64,000 nucleotides of DNA. It comes from Sulfomarinibacter sp963741385 (GTDB lineage: Bacteria; Acidobacteriota; Thermoanaerobaculia; Thermoanaerobaculales; Sulfomarinibacteraceae). The first letter of the stretch is position 1; every line of letters starts with the position of its first letter. The stretch is taken from NCBI GenBank assembly GCA_963741385.1, contig CAVUHO010000004.1, forward strand, positions 62,001 to 126,000, written 5' to 3'. Both the position numbers and the translations under genes were made by a program. Below, piece after piece: positions 45,294-52,928 of this stretch. The notes beneath the pieces were generated by a model, which saw only the letters and a program-made list of their open reading frames with translations, had not been told where the DNA came from and searched no databases.

Positions 45294-45758
45294 TCAGTTC
45301 TGCTCACCTTCAGGAATCTGGAGGAACGACCCGTCCAGAATGACGATGTCGTCATCAAAGTAGCTCGTTTTCCCTGACGTCCACGGCAAGTCTACAATCT
45401 TATTCGCGCCAAAGGATACGAGCGAATAACTGTCCCCATCGCTCATGTACTGCAGGACCATATGCCACGCGTCGTTTTCCGGAACATTGGCGCCGATAAA
45501 CGGCACCAGATCGTCGGAGATATCCGTAAAAGCAGCGAGACTGGCCGCCGGCGGGAACTTTGCATAATCCTGCACATAAATCCCCAACCCGACGGAGATT
45601 GTCCGCATGTCGGAGACTGTACGCGTCTGCCTCGACCGCTGGATCGAGTTCATCAGGTTGGGAATCGCGATCGCGACGATCAACCCGATGATTGCAGCCA
45701 CGATCAGCAACTCGATAAGGGAGAACCCGCGGGACGATGTGTGTTCGTGAGTATTCAT
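45294..45758 (-). CDS. type IV pilin-like/prepilin protein
   Basis: 154 residues from ATG 45758. Class III signal: a short charged leader ending Gly11, then FSLIELLIVAAIIGLIVAIA, with Phe12 as the new N-terminus and Glu5 of the mature protein. The soluble part (DMRTISVGLGIYVQDYAKFP, then a C-terminal acidic strand region) looks like a type II secretion pseudopilin or minor pilin. A peptidase/methylase (PilD) would process it at the inner membrane. No other pilus gene is adjacent, so this is an orphan pilin gene. No convincing Shine-Dalgarno. Confidence 0.85.
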   Translation of the reverse strand: MNTHEHTSSRGFSLIELLIVAAIIGLIVAIAIPNLMNSIQRSRQTRTVSDMRTISVGLGIYVQDYAKFPPAASLAAFTDISDDLVPFIGANVPENDAWHMVLQYMSDGDSYSLVSFGANKIVDLPWTSGKTSYFDDDIVILDGSFLQIPEGEQN

Positions 45759-45868
45759 GTCGTGGATCTTTAGCAAACCGCATGCCAAGATCGGTCACTC
45801 CAGACGTCACGAGCCCGCAGCGTCTTGAGCGCCTGGGAAGTCGTGTGGTAGAGTCCTGTTCCCGGTGA

Positions 45869-45944
<76 letters not shown>

Positions 45945-45970
45945 CCCACCCAACCCGCAAGGACGGTCAC

Positions 45971-46450
45971 ATGGGCTTTTTTGGACGCGACGACCGACCA
46001 CAGACCAACCCGCAGCCTGCGGGCAGCCAGCAATCGCGCCCGGGCGCGCCCCTGCCGTCCAACCAACCAGCAGACCGCACCGTGATTGCGGACTCCATCC
46101 TGGTGGAAGGCGCGCTGTCCGGTTCGGGGCAAATCCTTGTGGATGGGCGAGTTCGAGGCTCCATCGAAGGCAAGGATGTGGTCGTGATCGCGTCCCGCGG
46201 GAGGATCGATGCGGCAGTTCACGCACGCGTCGTGATGGTCGCCGGTCGGGTCATCGGCAACATCACCGCCGACGAGAAAATCGAACTCGAAGCGACGGCG
46301 CAGGTCGACGGGGACATGACAGCCCCACGAATCCTGATCAAGGACGGCGCGACATTCAGGGGCAAAGTCAACATGCGAACGCCCGAACCGCGCGGGATAC
46401 CCGCGACATCGAGCGCTCGGAAGGACGCGGTCAAGCCGAGTCAGGGCTGA
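45971..46450 (+). CDS. bactofilin (polymer-forming cytoskeletal protein)
   Basis: 159 residues from ATG 45971 (AAGGA upstream). A Pro/Gln-rich disordered N-terminus (1-35) is followed by the bactofilin domain with six short beta rungs of a right-handed helix: ILVEGALSGSGQILVDGRVR, GSIEGKDVVVIASRGRIDAA, VMVAGRVIGNITADEKIELE, AQVDGDMTAPRILIKDGATF. Bactofilins form filaments that place envelope enzymes or pili. The C-terminus overlaps that of the converging permease gene by 10 nt. Confidence 0.93.
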   Translation: MGFFGRDDRPQTNPQPAGSQQSRPGAPLPSNQPADRTVIADSILVEGALSGSGQILVDGRVRGSIEGKDVVVIASRGRIDAAVHARVVMVAGRVIGNITADEKIELEATAQVDGDMTAPRILIKDGATFRGKVNMRTPEPRGIPATSSARKDAVKPSQG

Positions 46451-47697
46451 GGCTCGCGATCGTCGGGAACACCCGAAGGACTGTCCCCCCTGCCGGCCCG
46501 TTCTGAGACGACATCGTCCCATTTTGAGCCAACTTCGTCGGCCATTTGCGGTTCGTCGATGGACCCGCGCGCCGCCCCGACAAATCGGCTGTAGCGTTCG
46601 CGGTAGATGCCAGCCAGGGTCAAGAATGCGGTCATCATGAGCGGACCCAGCAACAACCCCACCGCTCCGAAAACCATGGCCCCGCCGATGAGCGACAGGA
46701 ACACCAGGAGGGTGTGCATCTGCGCCCGGCGACCCACCAGCAGCGGTTTCAACCAGTACTCGACCACGGTGGCGACCACCATCAGCGGGATGAACAGCGA
46801 GAGGGCTCGAGTGCTCTCGCCCGCCAACAGGAGAATCAGCGAAAACGGCACGAAGACGAGCGAGATGCCGACGACCGGAATGAAGGCGAGGACCGCCATC
46901 ACCACGCCCCACAACACCGCGCCGTGCAGGCCGAGGACCGAGAACATGAGGCCGCCGGCGACCCCTTGAATCACCGCCGCCACGCCGTTGCCGATCACCA
47001 GCGACGACGCCATCTCCATGAACCGGTGGGCGACCAACCGCTGCTCGTCGGCGGGCAGCGGCAGACTGCCCTCGAACCAATCCCTGATCCTGCGGCCATC
47101 CACCAGGAGGTAGTAGAGAATCAAGACCCAGAACACGAACCCGAAGACGAAGCGGATCAGGTGCTTCGCCAGCGACACCCCCTGTTTGTAGAAAAAGCCG
47201 CCGATCCGTACGCCGCTGGTCGCTATGAGGTCGTACACGCGGTCGGTCGTCACTTCGAAACCAAAGGGTTTCAACCACCGGTTGGCTTCCTCGATCTGGT
47301 CGTGCCGTTCTTCCAGCATGCCTCGCAGTCGCCCTTCGGTGAGTTGAGTGGTGCTCATCTCATAGATCCCGAGCGCCTCCTGGGACACCTCCTGGGCGAT
47401 GATGAACAGCGGCACCAGGAGAGCGATCAGCAGCACCAGACAGATGACAACCCCCGCTGTGCGGCGGCGGCCGTCGAGCGCCGTGACCAGACGTCGGTAG
47501 AAAGGGCCAATCAGACCGGCCGCCACCAAGGCCAGGAGAGTGACGGAAAAAAACGGTGCAAGAACCATCAGCACGACGATCAGGCAGATTCCCATCGCCG
47601 TCAGCAGGCCGAACCACGACGCCCGTTCCGGCGGGCGCGCGTTCGCGGGCCGCAGGGTTTCCGATCCGGGTGTGTCCGAAAATTGTGCTCGTTTCAT
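46441..47697 (-). CDS. AI-2E family (PerM/YdiK-like) membrane transporter
   Basis: 418 residues. Eight hydrophobic segments in the typical AI-2E order: two N-terminal helices (LLTAMGICLIVVLMVLAPFF), a cytoplasmic helical part around residues 100-150 and a C-terminal bundle with GGLMFSVLGLHGAVLWGVVM and FIPVVGISLVFVPFSLILLL. The GxH-x-x-LWGxxM and FIPxxG segments are family hallmarks. Members export autoinducer-2, indole-like compounds or ions. ATG 47697 overlaps the stop of a small upstream frame (ATGA). Confidence 0.88.
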   Translation of the reverse strand: MKRAQFSDTPGSETLRPANARPPERASWFGLLTAMGICLIVVLMVLAPFFSVTLLALVAAGLIGPFYRRLVTALDGRRRTAGVVICLVLLIALLVPLFIIAQEVSQEALGIYEMSTTQLTEGRLRGMLEERHDQIEEANRWLKPFGFEVTTDRVYDLIATSGVRIGGFFYKQGVSLAKHLIRFVFGFVFWVLILYYLLVDGRRIRDWFEGSLPLPADEQRLVAHRFMEMASSLVIGNGVAAVIQGVAGGLMFSVLGLHGAVLWGVVMAVLAFIPVVGISLVFVPFSLILLLAGESTRALSLFIPLMVVATVVEYWLKPLLVGRRAQMHTLLVFLSLIGGAMVFGAVGLLLGPLMMTAFLTLAGIYRERYSRFVGAARGSIDEPQMADEVGSKWDDVVSERAGRGDSPSGVPDDREPQP

Positions 47698-47810
47698 TTT
47701 GTCGCCGTTTCCCGTTCGGCCATCGCCATGCCTACCGTCATGACCTCATCGACGCGCAACCGGTCTCCCAGGTTGGGTCCCTGATCACAGCCATCCCTGA
47801 ACTGATTCAC
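47694..47810 (-). CDS. putative 38-residue small ORF coupled to AI-2E transporter
   Basis: GTG 47810 opens 38 codons that begin inside the B2-like gene (26-nt overlap) and end in TGA overlapping the ATG of the transporter gene. The peptide reads MNQFRDGCDQGPNLGDRLRV then DEVMTVGMAMAERETATK. The start and stop overlaps suggest translation, perhaps only as a leader that couples the two genes. A T-x-G with Glu 8 positions after the Gly occurs near its end (see findings), but the peptide is short and could be chance. Confidence 0.3.
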   Translation of the reverse strand: MNQFRDGCDQGPNLGDRLRVDEVMTVGMAMAERETATK

Positions 47811-48231
47811 GATACGGCACTTCAAGCACCCGAGTAAAGCGAATCCCGGCCAGATCGCCGTCGCTGCCGACCGGCTGACCGTTCACCGTCACCCACGCGT
47901 GCCCGGCGAGCCGGGGTTCCGGGTCGTCGTCCGACCGAAAACCCACGTTGAGGACGACATCGCCACGATCCGCAAGCAGGGCGCCAAGCGCGAGCGACCT
48001 GACCAGACACGTGTTCATGCCGCCGAACCACGCGGCCCAACGACCGGCCGCACGTTCCGCGGCCAGCGACAACCGCTCTACCGGGTAGCGGGTCATCCCT
48101 CCTCCGCGCCGCCCCAAATCCGCCACCAGTTCCCGGATCGGCACAGTCCGCACCCGCTGGGCGCGCGCGACCAACGGTAGGACCCTCGCGAACAACGCGA
48201 GGTCAATCAGATTGAGTCGACCCGAGTTCAC
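47785..48231 (-). CDS. transglutaminase-like cysteine protease (lasso peptide B2-like)
   Basis: 148 residues from GTG 48231 (GGAGG 9 nt upstream). The catalytic triad is visible: Cys75 in MNTCLVRSLAL, His111 in LAGHAWVTVNG and Asp124 in VGSDGD, with the same spacing as McjB/B2 leader peptidases (PF13471-like), which remove leader peptides from RiPP precursors. It is divergent from an ABC exporter with 73 nt between starts. No cyclase (asparagine-synthetase-like), PqqD-like RRE protein or clear precursor is present, so a lasso-peptide product is not established. Confidence 0.8.
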   Translation of the reverse strand: MNSGRLNLIDLALFARVLPLVARAQRVRTVPIRELVADLGRRGGGMTRYPVERLSLAAERAAGRWAAWFGGMNTCLVRSLALGALLADRGDVVLNVGFRSDDDPEPRLAGHAWVTVNGQPVGSDGDLAGIRFTRVLEVPYRESVQGWL

Positions 48232-48269
48232 GCAATCAACCTCCGACCGGGCCGCCAGGGCCTGACCCG

Positions 48270-48298
48270 CTATTCTCTGTTGACGATTCTGCTACGCT
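48270..48298 (+). promoter_or_regulatory. promoter of ABC exporter, probably leaderless
   Basis: TTGACG (48270-48275), 17-nt spacer, TACGCT (48293-48298), then 6 nt to GTG 48305. Both boxes fit sigma-70 spacing, and no Shine-Dalgarno lies between the -10 and the start codon. Confidence 0.6.
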
Positions 48299-48304
48299 CC
48301 GGCC

Positions 48305-50143
48305 GTGACGACAACCACAGAAGTTGTGGCGACGTTTCGAAGCCAGCTGCCACACCTCCCACGCGCCCTCGGTTTGGTGTGGCGAGCCGCTCCGCGGTGG
48401 ACCATGGCATGGTCGCTTCTCCTGGTGGTCCAGGGCGTGCTTCCTGTGGCGATGGTTTTCCTCACCCGCACCGTGGTGGATCGGCTCGCCGGTTCGGGAG
48501 AGACCGACGTGACCCCGGGGTCGCTGGGTCACGTCATCGCGCCGGTCATCGTTCTCGCCACTCTGTATCTCGTCTCGGAGATCCTGCGGGCCGTGACCAG
48601 GTTGGTGCGAACCACACAGGCGGACCTTGTTCGTGATCACGTCAGCGAATTGATCCAACGGCAGACGATACAGGCCGATTTCGCCCAGTTCGAGTCGCCC
48701 GAGTTCCACGATCGGCTTTATCGCGCGCGTCACGACAGCCATGAAGGCCCTACCGCCCTGGTTCAGAGCCTGGGCTTGCTCGTCCAGTCCTCGATCACCC
48801 TGGGGGCAATGGCGATCGTCCTGGTTTCCCTCAGCTGGTGGGTTCCGCTGGCCCTGGTTGCAAGCACGCTGCCGGCCCTGTTCGTGGTCGCCCGCTACGC
48901 ACTGGCCCACCACCGTTGGACCCTCCAAACGACACCTGAGACGCGACGGTCCTGGTATTACGACTGGCTGTTGTCGACTCGCGAGACCGCTGCGGAACTT
49001 CGACTGTTTGATCTCGGACCACGCTTCGCCACGTTGTTCCAGCGCATCCGCGGGCGGCTGCGGCGAGAGCGCTTCCATCTCACGCGGGCCGAGGCACTGG
49101 CCGAAATCGCCGCAGGCGGGTTTGCTCTCGTTGTCACAGGGACCCTGGTGGTCTGGATGATCGCGCGGACAGTCGAGGGCGCGATGAGCCTCGGTGCACT
49201 CGCCATGTTCGTGCAGGCCTTTGCACAGGGCCAGACCCTGTTGCGTTCGCTCCTCGAAACGGTCGGTCAGATCTGGTCGAATATCCTCTTCCTCGACAAT
49301 CTGTTCAGCTTTCTCGACGTCGAACCGACGGTGGTCGACCCCACTCCACCAGAACGGCCGCCGGTGGTGTGTCCGCCTTCGATCCGGTTTCGTTCGATCA
49401 CCTTCGCCTATCCCGGCGCCGGACGGCAGGTGTTCCGGGATTTCGATCTCGAAATCGCCGCGGGCACGACGGCGGCTCTGCTCGGAGTCAACGGTGCGGG
49501 CAAGAGCACGCTCATCAAGCTCGTCTGCCGTTTCTATGACCCGGATCAGGGCGCCGTGGAGATCGGCGGCGTCGATATCCGGAAACTCGAGTTGGCCGCC
49601 CTCAGGCGTTTGGTCACCGCGTTGTTCCAGGAACCCGTCCACTACAGCGAGACCGCCGGCGACAACATCTCCATCGCCGATCTTGACCTCACTGCGAACC
49701 CAGAGAGGACCGCCAGAGCGATCCGGACCGGCGGCGCAGGTCCGCTGATCTCGAAGCTGCCGCAGGGCGCGAACACCATGCTCGGGACCTGGTTCTCCGG
49801 GGGCGCCGAGCTCTCCGTCGGCGAGTGGCAGCGTCTCGCCCTCGCCCGGGCGCTGGTGCGTGCCGCCCCGGTCTTGCTCCTCGATGAGCCGACGGCGGCC
49901 TTCGACTCGTGGGCGGAGGCGCAGTGGGCCGCCCAACTCCGCGAGATGGCTCGCGGCCGCACCGTGGTGTTCATCACCCACCGCTTGACCACCGCCATGC
50001 ACGCCGATCGGATTCACGTCATGGACGGAGGCCGCATCGTCGAGTCCGGCAGCCATCGGGAACTCCTCGAAGCCAACGGTCCATACCGACGTGCTTGGGA
50101 GGGGCAATTCGGAGAATTCGGAATTCGGAATTCGGAATTCTGA
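48305..50143 (+). CDS. ABC exporter, fused permease and ATPase
   Basis: 612 residues from GTG 48305. Six membrane segments in the first 330 residues (type I exporter fold), then the nucleotide-binding domain: Walker A GVNGAGKST, signature LSVGEWQRLA, Walker B VLLLDEPTAAFD, switch ITHRL. It would export a peptide, lipid or drug as a homodimer. It is divergent from the B2-like protease, a combination common in RiPP export operons. The last 12 residues (QFGEFGIRNSEF) are encoded by the heptanucleotide repeat that runs into the stop codon, an added tail absent from relatives. Confidence 0.9.
   Translation: MTTTTEVVATFRSQLPHLPRALGLVWRAAPRWTMAWSLLLVVQGVLPVAMVFLTRTVVDRLAGSGETDVTPGSLGHVIAPVIVLATLYLVSEILRAVTRLVRTTQADLVRDHVSELIQRQTIQADFAQFESPEFHDRLYRARHDSHEGPTALVQSLGLLVQSSITLGAMAIVLVSLSWWVPLALVASTLPALFVVARYALAHHRWTLQTTPETRRSWYYDWLLSTRETAAELRLFDLGPRFATLFQRIRGRLRRERFHLTRAEALAEIAAGGFALVVTGTLVVWMIARTVEGAMSLGALAMFVQAFAQGQTLLRSLLETVGQIWSNILFLDNLFSFLDVEPTVVDPTPPERPPVVCPPSIRFRSITFAYPGAGRQVFRDFDLEIAAGTTAALLGVNGAGKSTLIKLVCRFYDPDQGAVEIGGVDIRKLELAALRRLVTALFQEPVHYSETAGDNISIADLDLTANPERTARAIRTGGAGPLISKLPQGANTMLGTWFSGGAELSVGEWQRLALARALVRAAPVLLLDEPTAAFDSWAEAQWAAQLREMARGRTVVFITHRLTTAMHADRIHVMDGGRIVESGSHRELLEANGPYRRAWEGQFGEFGIRNSEF
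50114..50140. repeat. heptanucleotide tandem repeat (GAATTCG)3.9 inside a coding end
   Basis: Unit GAATTCG/GGAATTC, the complement of the (GAATTCC)n arrays elsewhere. It forms the last codons of the ABC exporter and its TGA. A REP hairpin follows directly at 50153. Confidence 0.9.
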
Positions 50144-50152
50144 ATTCCCGGC

Positions 50153-50190
50153 CGCCCACTCGCCCGGCAGCCGGGACGGCTGCCCCACAA
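50153..50190. repeat. REP-like hairpin, family 1 third copy
   Basis: GGCAGCCG-GGA-CGGCTGCC at 50166-50184 with the same flanks (CCCACTCGCC on the left, CCCCACAA on the right) as the two units at 35606-35694. Same orientation as unit 35606. Confidence 0.8.
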
Positions 50191-50196
50191 ATATCC

Positions 50197-50271
50197 GCGT
50201 GCGGCGGAGGTGCCTGGCATCCCGGCATGATGTTGTCCTCAACATCATGGCGACGTGCATCCTCTCGGGAA
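50197..50271. repeat. palindromic repeat, family 2, partial copy
   Basis: Starts with the conserved end GCGTGCGGCGGAGGTGCC; the internal palindrome is CATGATGTTG-TCCT-CAACATCATG (50226-50249), a perfect 10-bp stem; it ends near CCTCTCGGGAA. Confidence 0.7.
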
Positions 50272-50290
50272 CCGCCTACGGAAACGTGCC

Positions 50291-50395
50291 GCGTGCGGCG
50301 GAGGTGCCATTTTGAACATTGTCGGACGCTCGGACATCCCCGTCGGAGGAAGGATTCGGGCAGACAATGTTCGAGGTGGCTCCTCGCGGGAAGCG
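50291..50395. repeat. palindromic repeat, family 2
   Basis: Conserved ends GCGTGCGGCGGAGGTGCC and GGTGGCTCCTCGCGGGAAG enclose GAACATTGTC (50314-50323) and GACAATGTTC (50363-50372), a perfect 10-bp inverted pair. Opposite orientation to the copies at 56612 and 56731. With the neighbouring copy it fills the spacer between the ABC exporter and the deaminase gene. Confidence 0.8.
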
Positions 50396-50451
50396 CGTGA
50401 AAAAAGTCAAGCTACCTCAGAACATCGAGAAGGGCACGCCGTTGATTGAGC

Positions 50452-50457
50452 TATACT
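50452..50457 (+). promoter_or_regulatory. putative -10 box of dCMP deaminase gene
   Basis: TATACT, 8 nt before ATG 50466, no Shine-Dalgarno between. The -35 region is poor. It lies just after the family 2 palindrome. Confidence 0.45.
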
Positions 50458-50465
50458 CCACCGCC

Positions 50466-50909
50466 ATGAATCGGGTCTCCTGGGAACGCTATTTCATGAA
50501 CCTCGCTGTGCAGGCGGCGACGCGGTCGACGTGCCCCCGAAAACACGTCGGCGCGGTCATCGTCCGCGACAAGGCCATTCTCTCAACCGGTTACAACGGA
50601 TCGATCCGGGGCGCGCCGCACTGCACCGATGTCGGCTGTCTGATGGACAACGGCCACTGCATCCGAACCGTCCACGCCGAAGCCAACGCCCTGGTCCAGG
50701 CGGCCTGCCACGGAACCCGCCTTGCTGGGGCACAGATCTACGTTACCGCGTCGCCGTGCTTCAACTGTTTCAAGCTGATCGTCAATTCGGGCATCCGGTC
50801 GATTTCCTTCGGCGAGTTCTACCGCGACGATCGTGTCCTCGAATTCGCCAAGGAGATCGGGGTCGAGATGGTCCACCTCGGGCTCGAGGACCAGCCAGCC
50901 GGGCCATGA
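50466..50909 (+). CDS. dCMP/cytidine deaminase family (ComEB-type deoxycytidylate deaminase)
   Basis: 147 residues from ATG 50466. Zinc site: HAEANALVQAA supplies His and the catalytic Glu, and TASPCFNCFKLI supplies the two Cys (P-C-x2-C). The N-terminal SWERYFMNLAVQAATRSTCP and the GYNGSIRGAPHCTDVGC insertion are typical of dCMP deaminases, which feed dUMP to thymidylate synthesis. A start further upstream would run through the repeat and is unlikely. Its stop overlaps trmB (ATGA). Confidence 0.92.
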   Translation: MNRVSWERYFMNLAVQAATRSTCPRKHVGAVIVRDKAILSTGYNGSIRGAPHCTDVGCLMDNGHCIRTVHAEANALVQAACHGTRLAGAQIYVTASPCFNCFKLIVNSGIRSISFGEFYRDDRVLEFAKEIGVEMVHLGLEDQPAGP

Positions 50910-51499
50910 TCAACCTCGACCTCGACACGATCGGAATCCCTCTCGTCTGGTCCGAAATCTTCGGGCGCGATGCGCCGACCGACATCGAGATCGGATCCGG
51001 CAAGGGAAAGTTCCTCAACGAGACCGCCGCACTGCACCCGGAACGCAATATGCTCGCCGTTGAACGCTCCCCAAAGTACCAGCGGCTGTGTTGCGACCGG
51101 GCCGCCCGTCGAGGTCTCGACAACGTCAGGCTGGTCCGAACCACCGGCGAGGACCTCTTGTTCCGGCTTCTGGCCGCCGAATCGGTCCAGACCTTCTACG
51201 TGCTCTTTCCCGACCCCTGGCCGAAAAAACGCCACCACAAACGCCGCTTCGTCAAACCCGAGGTGGTGGCGGCGATCAGGCGGGCACTGGTACCCGGCGG
51301 CGCGCTGCTCGTCAAGTCGGATCACGAGGGTTACGCGGAGGTCATCGACGACGTGCTGGCCAACGCTCCCGGGTTCGAGCGCGTCGACCCGGCAGGGGCG
51401 TTTGCCGGGCTCCCGGTGACGGGATTCGAACTGAAGTACCTCGCGGACGGCCGCACGATCCACTCGTTCGCCGTCCAACGACTCGACCAATCAGGGTGA
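50906..51499 (+). CDS. trmB: tRNA (guanine-N7-)-methyltransferase
   Basis: 197 residues from ATG 50906. SAM-binding motif DIEIGSGKGKFL, then the TrmB signature FPDPWPKKRHHKRR and the C-terminal TGFELKYLADGRTIH that holds the catalytic region. It methylates G46 of tRNAs. Coupled to the deaminase gene by ATGA. Complete, with normal family length. Confidence 0.95.
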   Translation: MINLDLDTIGIPLVWSEIFGRDAPTDIEIGSGKGKFLNETAALHPERNMLAVERSPKYQRLCCDRAARRGLDNVRLVRTTGEDLLFRLLAAESVQTFYVLFPDPWPKKRHHKRRFVKPEVVAAIRRALVPGGALLVKSDHEGYAEVIDDVLANAPGFERVDPAGAFAGLPVTGFELKYLADGRTIHSFAVQRLDQSG

Positions 51500-51508
51500 C
51501 CTCGCCCC

Positions 51509-52870
51509 TCAGGAGATGACCTCGCCGGTGACTGCGGTGCCGTCGGAAAGCGTCAGGTTGTAGCGCACTCTCACCCGCGACCGGTTGGAAGAGACCTGCA
51601 TCGTACCGCTTGTCACCTTTTCTCCGGGCGCCACGAACACTTCGAAAAATCGGGCGGCGTTGACTCTCTCGTAATCGCCCTGTTCCCACTTTCCTCCACT
51701 GACAGTGCCCCGGGCGAGGCGCTCGAAGGACCCTCGCCCGTCGACCGTCAACCAGCCCTCGTCCACCGACACCTCGAGCCAGTTGCCGTGATTGGTCACC
51801 GCGGTCGCAAATGGGCCGGTGTTCGACAGACTCACCTGAACCGATCGACCACTGCGCCGCACATCGACCTCGACAACGGGTTCCGGCCCCTCGCCGCCGA
51901 GATACCGGATCAGAGTCTCCCGGCTCAGGCCCAACTCCAACTCCGCCGGCGGGAGCATCAGAAGATCCCAACCACCAAGCTCCGGCAGGAGCAGCTTCTG
52001 GCTTTCGTCGATGGCTGCGTGGAGTCGAGAGGCATCCATCCAGCGAACGGCAACGGCGTCTCCGGGCGACCACCGGCTGCCGCTCCACGACACGCTCTTT
52101 GCAAAAACGAATGTCCGGTCGAGGCTGGAATTCGTCGAAACGGTGGCAACACCGTTTTCGGTGAGCCGGTCGAAATCCTCACCCGGACCCTCGAGGCCAG
52201 GCTCGGTTTTCGGTTGGATGACGATGCCGATCCTGACCCGGACACCGGAATCCGCGATTGGTTCGAGCTTGTCCCGCAGCGGCAGTGGATCGCGTTCGCC
52301 GATACCTCGGAGGACGGCGCCATCGGTTCCAAATGACGGTACGACGCAACTGCCTGAAGCCTCCGCGACCCTCCGCCCGAGGTCGGTTTCCAACTGCGTG
52401 AATGACAGTACGGGCACGACTGAAAGTCCCGAAACCTCGCGGAGGGCCACCACGAATTCATCGAGACCCGGTTCGAGGTTCGGCAGGTCGAGAATCACTT
52501 CGGCCGGCAGTGCGCCTCTGAGATCGCCTTCGAGTGCGCGCCAAACCGCAGTCGCCGCCGCTTCACCGAGATCGGGGCGGACGCCCGTGACCTCGACGGC
52601 GATGCCCAGGGGAATAGACCCCTCGACCGGTCCGGCGGAACCGATCCGCAACACCGGCGCCTGTCCGCTGAGGTCGACACTCCCCCGCCACATGACCACT
52701 TCGTCGACTCCGACGCGCTGCAGACGAGCGGCCGTGACCTCGTCGATGCCCGAGTCGTCAAGCCAGACGACGAGCCGGCGCGGGGTCGGGGGGATGTCTC
52801 GAGCAACCGGAGATTGTCCGCCGCACGCGGCGACGGCCAGAAGCCCAAGCGAGAGAACCACCCGTTTCAT
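51509..52870 (-). CDS. secreted lipoprotein of unknown function
   Basis: 453 residues from ATG 52870. Lipoprotein signal KRVVLSLGLLAVAACGG with lipobox Cys17. Residues about 30-310 contain regular alpha/beta repeats that resemble a TIM-barrel-like (glycoside-hydrolase or polysaccharide deacetylase-like) fold: RRLVVWLDDSGIDEVTAARL, VPVLSFTQLETDLGRRVAEA. No catalytic motif can be named. A beta-rich C-terminal domain follows (VEVDVRRSGRSVQVSLSN). Converges with trmB, the stops being 9 nt apart. It lies downstream of the big sensor kinase on the same strand? No: both read leftwards, and the kinase gene ends 58 nt before this start, so co-transcription is possible. Confidence 0.65.
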   Translation of the reverse strand: MKRVVLSLGLLAVAACGGQSPVARDIPPTPRRLVVWLDDSGIDEVTAARLQRVGVDEVVMWRGSVDLSGQAPVLRIGSAGPVEGSIPLGIAVEVTGVRPDLGEAAATAVWRALEGDLRGALPAEVILDLPNLEPGLDEFVVALREVSGLSVVPVLSFTQLETDLGRRVAEASGSCVVPSFGTDGAVLRGIGERDPLPLRDKLEPIADSGVRVRIGIVIQPKTEPGLEGPGEDFDRLTENGVATVSTNSSLDRTFVFAKSVSWSGSRWSPGDAVAVRWMDASRLHAAIDESQKLLLPELGGWDLLMLPPAELELGLSRETLIRYLGGEGPEPVVEVDVRRSGRSVQVSLSNTGPFATAVTNHGNWLEVSVDEGWLTVDGRGSFERLARGTVSGGKWEQGDYERVNAARFFEVFVAPGEKVTSGTMQVSSNRSRVRVRYNLTLSDGTAVTGEVIS

Positions 52871-52879
52871 CACCGCTGT

Positions 52880-52885
52880 ATCCTA
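52880..52885 (-). promoter_or_regulatory. putative -10 box of lipoprotein gene
   Basis: TAGGAT on the minus strand, 9 nt before ATG 52870 (6 nt before the GTG just upstream), with no Shine-Dalgarno between. Confidence 0.4.
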
Positions 52886-52928
52886 ACCTGGAATACGTGA
52901 GCCATGGTTGCCACCGTACCTCGGGAAC

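Noticed and set aside
47694..48231. Lasso-peptide gene cluster as a firm call
   Set aside because: Only the B2-like protease and an exporter are present. No cyclase, RRE protein or convincing precursor was seen in the window.
48236..50260. 674-codon open frame antisense to the ABC exporter
   Set aside because: GC-rich third positions of the + strand gene leave the opposite strand open. The translation is low-complexity in composition and shows no domain, and the + strand gene is certain.
52011..52886. 291-codon + strand open frame across the lipoprotein gene
   Set aside because: Ser/Arg/Pro-rich shadow composition; the minus strand has the lipobox.
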